A DNA stretch of 18,109 bases from Candidatus Bipolaricaulota bacterium. Its GTDB lineage: Bacteria; Bipolaricaulota; Bipolaricaulia; Bipolaricaulales; Bipolaricaulaceae. A program made the position numbers and the translations under genes. Position 1 is the stretch's first letter. The number at the start of each line of letters is the position of its first letter. The DNA lies in contig DQVA01000180.1 in the NCBI GenBank assembly GCA_015661965.1, positions 1 to 18,109 of the forward strand, given 5' to 3'. Below the pieces are notes generated by a model. The model was not told where the DNA came from. It searched no databases and worked only from the letters and a program-made list of their open reading frames with translations. Positions 15,013 through 18,109 of this stretch are shown piece after piece.

Positions 15013-15554
15013 CCGTCCTCCTTCAGCCCCACCGTTCTAAGGCCTGTCCTTACCATGCCCTCCAATACAAAAAGGGCCCGGGGGCCCACCTCGTCCTGGA
15101 CAGCCCGGATATCCCGTTGGGTAAGCGTCCACTTCCGCTGATCATCCTCAAGCCGGAGGGAGAACTCAACCTCGGGATTGGATAGCATGAGGGGCACCAG
15201 CGTGCCCGCGATGTCCCCCAGCGGAGGTCGGTCCGGGTGAGCGTAGGGGATGGAGAGCCAGACCCGGGTCCCCCGGCCCGGGGCCGAATCCACCCTGAGC
15301 CTTCCACCCAGCTCCGCGGCGGTCTGTTGTACCAGCGCCAGGCCCAGCCCGATCCCGTCCGGCACATCCTTGGTGGTGAAAAACGGGTCCAGCGCCCGCC
15401 GTAGCTCGTCCTCGCTCATCCCCCGGCCGTCGTCCTCCACCTGCAACATCAGCGTGTCACCCCGCTTAGCGATGAGGATGCCCACGCATCGGGCCCCGGC
15501 CCGCAAGGAGTTCAGCACCAGGTCAGCCAGATGCAACGAAAGATCCTCGATCAT
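15009..15554 (-). CDS. GHKL (histidine-kinase-like) ATPase of the hydrogenase operon
   Basis: 181 residues. Residues 1-103 form a GHKL ATP-binding domain: N-box Asn15 in DLVLNSLRAGA, G1 DDGRG (41-45), F-box FFTTK (58-62) and G2 GIGLGLAL (67-74). There is no dimerisation/phosphoacceptor histidine domain before it. The C-terminal 75 residues are unassigned and contain no known motif. Genes of this kind recur next to NuoE/HydC in hydrogenase operons of anaerobes (recollection), with no settled role. Regulation, maturation or phosphotransfer to a partner are all possible. Start ATG at 15552-15554 overlaps hydC as ATGA. Confidence 0.85.
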   Translation of the reverse strand: MIEDLSLHLADLVLNSLRAGARCVGILIAKRGDTLMLQVEDDGRGMSEDELRRALDPFFTTKDVPDGIGLGLALVQQTAAELGGRLRVDSAPGRGTRVWLSIPYAHPDRPPLGDIAGTLVPLMLSNPEVEFSLRLEDDQRKWTLTQRDIRAVQDEVGPRALFVLEGMVRTGLRTVGLKEDG

Positions 15555-16018
15555 CCCCGGCGGAACTCGGCCAGGATCTCCCGCGCTCGCCCCGGGGTCA
15601 GGCGTCCGTACACCGCGTCATCCACCGTCATCACCGGCGCCAACCCACAAGCCCCCAGGCACCGCACGCCCTCCAAGGTGAACAGTCCATCCCGAGAGGT
15701 ACCCCCCAGCTCCGCCCCCAGCTCCTCCTGTAGGGCCTGCAACACCCGATCGGCCCCCCGCACATAGCAAGCGGTGCCCAGGCACAGGCGTATGATGTGC
15801 CTCCCCACTGGTTGGGTGCGGAAGAAGTGGTAGAAGGTGACCACGCCCCGCACTTGGGACAGGGGGACCCCCAATCGGCGGGCCACCACCCGCTGGGCCA
15901 CCGGGGGCACATGGCCCAAGGCCTGTTGGACGCGGTGCAAGGCTTGGATGAGCTCCGCCGGCCTTCCCACGTATGGCTCTACCAGCTGGGACACCTCGTG
16001 CTCGGTGATCTCCGGCAT
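15551..16018 (-). CDS. hydC: NuoE/HydC-like [2Fe-2S] subunit
   Basis: 155 residues. The N-terminal helical part (PAELIQALHRVQQALGHVP) is followed by the thioredoxin-like [2Fe-2S] fold with Cys79, Cys84, Cys120 and Cys124 (CLGTAC and CLGAC). VTFYHFF and GRHIIRLC are typical of the family. As first gene after the 108-base gap it heads the structural hydrogenase genes and is the probable HydC partner of HydB. Start ATG at 16016-16018 follows AGGAGG with a four-base spacer. The terminator-like hairpin lies about 35 bases upstream. Confidence 0.93.
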   Translation of the reverse strand: MPEITEHEVSQLVEPYVGRPAELIQALHRVQQALGHVPPVAQRVVARRLGVPLSQVRGVVTFYHFFRTQPVGRHIIRLCLGTACYVRGADRVLQALQEELGAELGGTSRDGLFTLEGVRCLGACGLAPVMTVDDAVYGRLTPGRAREILAEFRRG

Positions 16019-16050
16019 CGATCCTCCTCGGTCAGGCGAAAACGTCCGCT

Positions 16051-16081
16051 AAAACCCCGGGAAGGGATCCCTTCAACCGGG
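16051..16081 (-). terminator. Terminator- or attenuator-like hairpin before hydC
   Basis: Read on the minus strand, CCCGG, a TT bulge, the perfect 14-bp palindrome GAAGGGATCCCTTC (16061-16074) and CCGGG fold into a ten-pair stem with a GATC loop, followed by GTTTT. The T run is short. Too little room remains after it for a promoter before hydC, so if it stops transcription it would act as an attenuator of the hydrogenase genes. Confidence 0.5.
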
Positions 16082-16088
16082 CTCCAAC

Positions 16089-16098
16089 GTTTGCAAAC
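16089..16098. promoter_or_regulatory. Palindrome GTTTGCAAAC, possible operator
   Basis: A perfect 10-bp palindrome in the gap between the second DRTGG gene and hydC, on the upstream side of the hairpin. It could bind a dimeric regulator. I could not find a convincing -10/-35 pair around it. Confidence 0.35.
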
Positions 16099-16126
16099 CG
16101 GATTTTCCCAAAAGGCTCCGGGCGGA

Positions 16127-16468
16127 TCAACGTGGCGCCGAGGTGAGCAACTGGTATAGCTTGCCGGCCACCTCGAAGGCGTCCTCCGCCGCCAACAGGA
16201 GCGCTACCCCCTCCTCCCGTGCCTTGGCCAGCACCTCCGGGGAGGGCCGCTGCCCCCGTACACACACCACCCCGGCTACCCCCCGCAGTTTGGCCACCGC
16301 CACCACATTGAGATGGCGCTGATGGGTTATCCAGAGATCCTGCGGGCGGGCGTGGGCCAGGACGTCGGACAGGAGATCCGAGCAGAAGCCCCAGCTCACT
16401 TGCCGGTCCGCAGCCCCTGGGGTCAGGGCTGCCAGCCCCAAGGCCGTCTGCACCTCAGTCAGCCGCAT
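16127..16468 (-). CDS. DRTGG-domain protein, second copy
   Basis: 113 residues, one DRTGG-like domain. The pattern CSDLLSDVLA (29-38), VVCVRGQRPSPEVL (67-80) and the ending AAEDAFEVAGKLYQL match DRTGG proteins that accompany hydrogenase and phosphotransacetylase genes. It is a paralogue of the protein at 16897-17268, with Cys29 in the same place. DRTGG domains are thought to bind ligands such as nucleotides, but the ligand here is unknown. Start ATG at 16466-16468 overlaps the ATPase gene by 14 bases. It is the last gene before the 108-base gap. Confidence 0.8.
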   Translation of the reverse strand: MRLTEVQTALGLAALTPGAADRQVSWGFCSDLLSDVLAHARPQDLWITHQRHLNVVAVAKLRGVAGVVCVRGQRPSPEVLAKAREEGVALLLAAEDAFEVAGKLYQLLTSAPR

Positions 16469-16907
16469 CGCTCCTCCTCAGGATGGTGGCCCGGATCACG
16501 GTCCCCTCCCCCACCCGGGACCTGATCACCAAGGCGTCCGAGTTCTCCTCCATGTTGGGGATGCCCATCCCCGCCCCGAAGCCCAGTTCCCGCGCCCAAT
16601 CCGGGGCGGTGGAATAGCCGGGCTGCTTTACCAGGTCGATGTCGGCAATCCCCGGGCCCCGATCGGAGAACAACAGCTCCACCCGATCGGGCCGCACCAC
16701 CAACACGATCCTCCCCCCCTTGGTGTAGAGGGCGATGTTCATCTCGCCCTCGAAACAGACGATCCCGGCCCGGCGCACTACCTCCGGCTCCACCCCCAAC
16801 CCCCGCAAAAGACGTCTCACCTCGGTGGACACCTGGCCGGCCTGGTCGATGGCGTCCGCCGGCACCGGGAACACCCGCCGGAGGAGGATGTACCCCTCAG
16901 CCGGCAT
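16455..16907 (-). CDS. RsbW/SpoIIAB-like ATPase (anti-sigma-factor fold)
   Basis: 150 residues. A HATPase_c_2-type domain: N-box Glu53 and Asn57 (FEGEMNIALYTKGG), G1 SDRGPGI (81-87) and G2 GFGAGMGIPNM (109-119), ending GEGTVIRATI. This is the fold of serine kinases that act as anti-sigma factors, but no sigma factor or anti-sigma antagonist gene is next to it. It lies between two DRTGG genes and overlaps both (11 and 14 bases), so it probably works with them. Start ATG at 16905-16907; the 55 upstream in-frame residues are within the first DRTGG gene and look non-coding. Confidence 0.82.
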   Translation of the reverse strand: MPAEGYILLRRVFPVPADAIDQAGQVSTEVRRLLRGLGVEPEVVRRAGIVCFEGEMNIALYTKGGRIVLVVRPDRVELLFSDRGPGIADIDLVKQPGYSTAPDWARELGFGAGMGIPNMEENSDALVIRSRVGEGTVIRATILRRSDAAD

Positions 16908-17268
16908 AGTCCGACAGGTGCCGGAACTCGGTGGGGCGCAGCCCCCTCCCGTACAGGATCCCACAGGCCTCGAACATCCCTTTCTGGGTGGCGAGCAAGG
17001 GGATACCCGCTCCCTTTGCGTACTCGACCACCTGGGGAGCCGGCCGCTTCCCCCGCACGAACAGCACAGCACAGGCGTTCATCACCTCGGCCACCCGCAC
17101 CGCCTGGGGGGTGACCATCCCGGTCACGAGCAGGAACCCCTCCTCGGTCACCGCCAGCACGTCCGAGAGGAGGTCCGCCCCACAGCCCTTGTCCACCTGC
17201 CGCTCCAGGAGATCCCCCCCGGCCAGTACCACCGCCCCGGTGAGTTCCCTCACCTCGTCCAAGGTCAT
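16897..17268 (-). CDS. DRTGG-domain protein, first copy
   Basis: 123 residues, one DRTGG-like domain: GCGADLLSDVLAV (28-40), GFLLVTGMVTPQAVRVAEV and VRGKRPAPQVVEYAKGAGIPLLATQ. It is a clear paralogue of the protein at 16127-16468, sharing Cys29, the DLLSDVLA block and the VRG(K/Q)RP block. A C-terminal extension (GRGLRPTEFRHLSDYAG) is specific to this copy. Start ATG at 17266-17268, preceded by GAGGAGG placed right after the apgM stop, ten bases away. The function is not known; a ligand-sensing role with the neighbouring ATPase is inferred. Confidence 0.8.
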   Translation of the reverse strand: MTLDEVRELTGAVVLAGGDLLERQVDKGCGADLLSDVLAVTEEGFLLVTGMVTPQAVRVAEVMNACAVLFVRGKRPAPQVVEYAKGAGIPLLATQKGMFEACGILYGRGLRPTEFRHLSDYAG

Positions 17269-17278
17269 ATCGCCCTCC

Positions 17279-18109
17279 TCAGGCCCCGTACTTGGGGCCG
17301 AAGTCGCAGTAGGCGAGGAGCTGGGGCACTAAACGGCCGGAGAAGCGGCCCAGGCCCCCGTCCCCGGCAGCCCGCTCGGAGAACCTTTCCACCTTGTCAG
17401 GGCGGATAGCCGGGCCGACGAACAAGGCCGGGACCGGATCGGCGGTGTGTTCCCCCGCCGCCGGGGGAGTGGTGTGGTCCCCGGACAAGACCAAATGGGC
17501 GGCGGAGAGGTCGAGGCCGGCAAGGAGGGTGCCGAAGAACTCACGGTCGATCCGCTCGATGAAGCTCTTTTTAGCCTCGGCGTCCCCGTCGTGGCTGGCG
17601 TTGTCGGTGCCCTTGATGTGGACGAACAGGAAGTCGTAGTGGGACAGGGCGTCCAGGGCTGCCTTGGCCTTGGCGACGAGGTCCGTGGCGAGGTCCCCGG
17701 TGGCCCCCGGCACGTTCAGGACCTCCAGGCCGGCGGCACGGGCTACCCCCTTGTACAGGGCTCCGCCAGCTATGCAGGCGCCCCGGAGCCCGTATTCCTC
17801 CGTAACCGGCTGCAGGTGCGGCATCACCGCCGCCCCCCGCAGGAGCAGCGCGTTCCCGGGCGGTTTCCCGCTTTCCCGCCGGCGCCGATTGACCGGATGC
17901 TCCTTGAGGGCCTCATAGGCCCTGCGGGAGAAGGCGTTGAGGATCTCCGCGGTGCGGCGGGCGGCCTGGGAGTCCTCCAGCGCCCTCGCTTGGGCGATGG
18001 GAACGCCTGTCTCGTGGGGATCGGTGTCCGAGACCGCTGCGGAAAGCCCCTCCCCCCGCAGCACCAGCGCCCCCCGATGTTCAGTGGAAGCCCGGAAGGA
18101 GAACTCCAC
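17279..18109 (-). CDS. apgM: Cofactor-independent phosphoglycerate mutase, archaeal type (N-terminus outside window)
   Basis: 276 residues of the C-terminal part of an ApgM-type mutase, which interconverts 3- and 2-phosphoglycerate in glycolysis. Alkaline-phosphatase-superfamily metal motifs are present: HIKGTDNASHDGD and LSGDHTTP. SDTDPHETG and the STEHRGALVLRG segment are also typical of ApgM. The frame runs to the last base of the window, so the true start, perhaps 130 residues further, is not seen; the GTG at 18107-18109 is an internal valine. It precedes the DRTGG/ATPase genes closely and may share their transcript. Confidence 0.9.
   Translation of the reverse strand: MEFSFRASTEHRGALVLRGEGLSAAVSDTDPHETGVPIAQARALEDSQAARRTAEILNAFSRRAYEALKEHPVNRRRRESGKPPGNALLLRGAAVMPHLQPVTEEYGLRGACIAGGALYKGVARAAGLEVLNVPGATGDLATDLVAKAKAALDALSHYDFLFVHIKGTDNASHDGDAEAKKSFIERIDREFFGTLLAGLDLSAAHLVLSGDHTTPPAAGEHTADPVPALFVGPAIRPDKVERFSERAAGDGGLGRFSGRLVPQLLAYCDFGPKYGA

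Noticed and set aside
16455..17072. Longer 205-residue version of the RsbW-like ATPase
   Set aside because: The extra 55 residues are Cys/Ser/Gly/Arg-rich and lie in another frame of the first DRTGG gene; the domain begins at the ATG at 16907.
1..18109. CRISPR arrays, tRNA or rRNA genes, insertion sequences, phage genes
   Set aside because: I found no regularly spaced repeats, no cloverleaf candidates and no transposase or integrase motifs on either strand; base composition looks uniform.

Overview
The window is a densely packed, GC-rich bacterial segment, roughly two thirds G+C by eye. It carries 19 protein genes. One partial gene at the left edge is on the plus strand and everything else is on the minus strand. 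There is no gap over 300 bases without a gene. The only intergenic stretches over 100 bases are 1902-2018, 5276-5453 and 16019-16126. I see no rRNA, tRNA, CRISPR array or insertion sequence. Gene content (a NAD- and ferredoxin-linked [NiFe] hydrogenase, archaeal-type phosphoglycerate mutase, a beta-CASP RNase, non-mevalonate isoprenoid synthesis) suggests an anaerobic, probably fermentative or acetogenic and possibly thermophilic bacterium. Bipolaricaulota (OP1/Acetothermia) or a similar deep-branching phylum is my guess, with low confidence.

Left region (1-5450). The end of acpS (plus) meets rpsA (six S1 domains, minus) tail to tail, the two sharing one CTAG. rpsA has its own promoter-like sequence and a structured leader. 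To its right, read on the minus strand, hutI-ispE-cmk-plsC form an overlapping operon with a TATAAT box and a dyad upstream of hutI.

Right region (5454-18109). Read on the minus strand, the order is apgM (5' end outside the window), a DRTGG-domain gene, an RsbW-like ATPase, a second DRTGG gene, a 108-base gap with two palindromes, hydC (NuoE-like), a GHKL ATPase, an HndB-like thioredoxin-fold protein, hydA (HoxU-like), hydS, hydL, a hydrogenase maturation protease, hydB, a second NuoE-like gene, a second NuoF-like gene, a beta-CASP metallo-beta-lactamase RNase and a ribokinase. Most junctions are ATGA stop/start overlaps, so the block is probably one translationally coupled operon.

How it works together. 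HydA, HydB, HydC, HydS and HydL together resemble the electron-bifurcating HydABCSL [NiFe] hydrogenases: H2 is split at NiFe in HydL, electrons pass through HydS and HydA to the FMN of HydB, and leave as NADH and reduced ferredoxin (or the reverse). The unusual part is the extra material. There is a second NuoE/NuoF pair, and its NuoF has lost all four cysteines of its N-terminal [2Fe-2S] domain and most of its C-terminal ferredoxin domain. The HndB-like protein has no cysteine at all. Two histidine-kinase-like ATPases without a phosphoacceptor domain and two DRTGG proteins accompany the complex. These cluster-less paralogues and the ATPase/DRTGG module are the best candidates for undescribed biology here.
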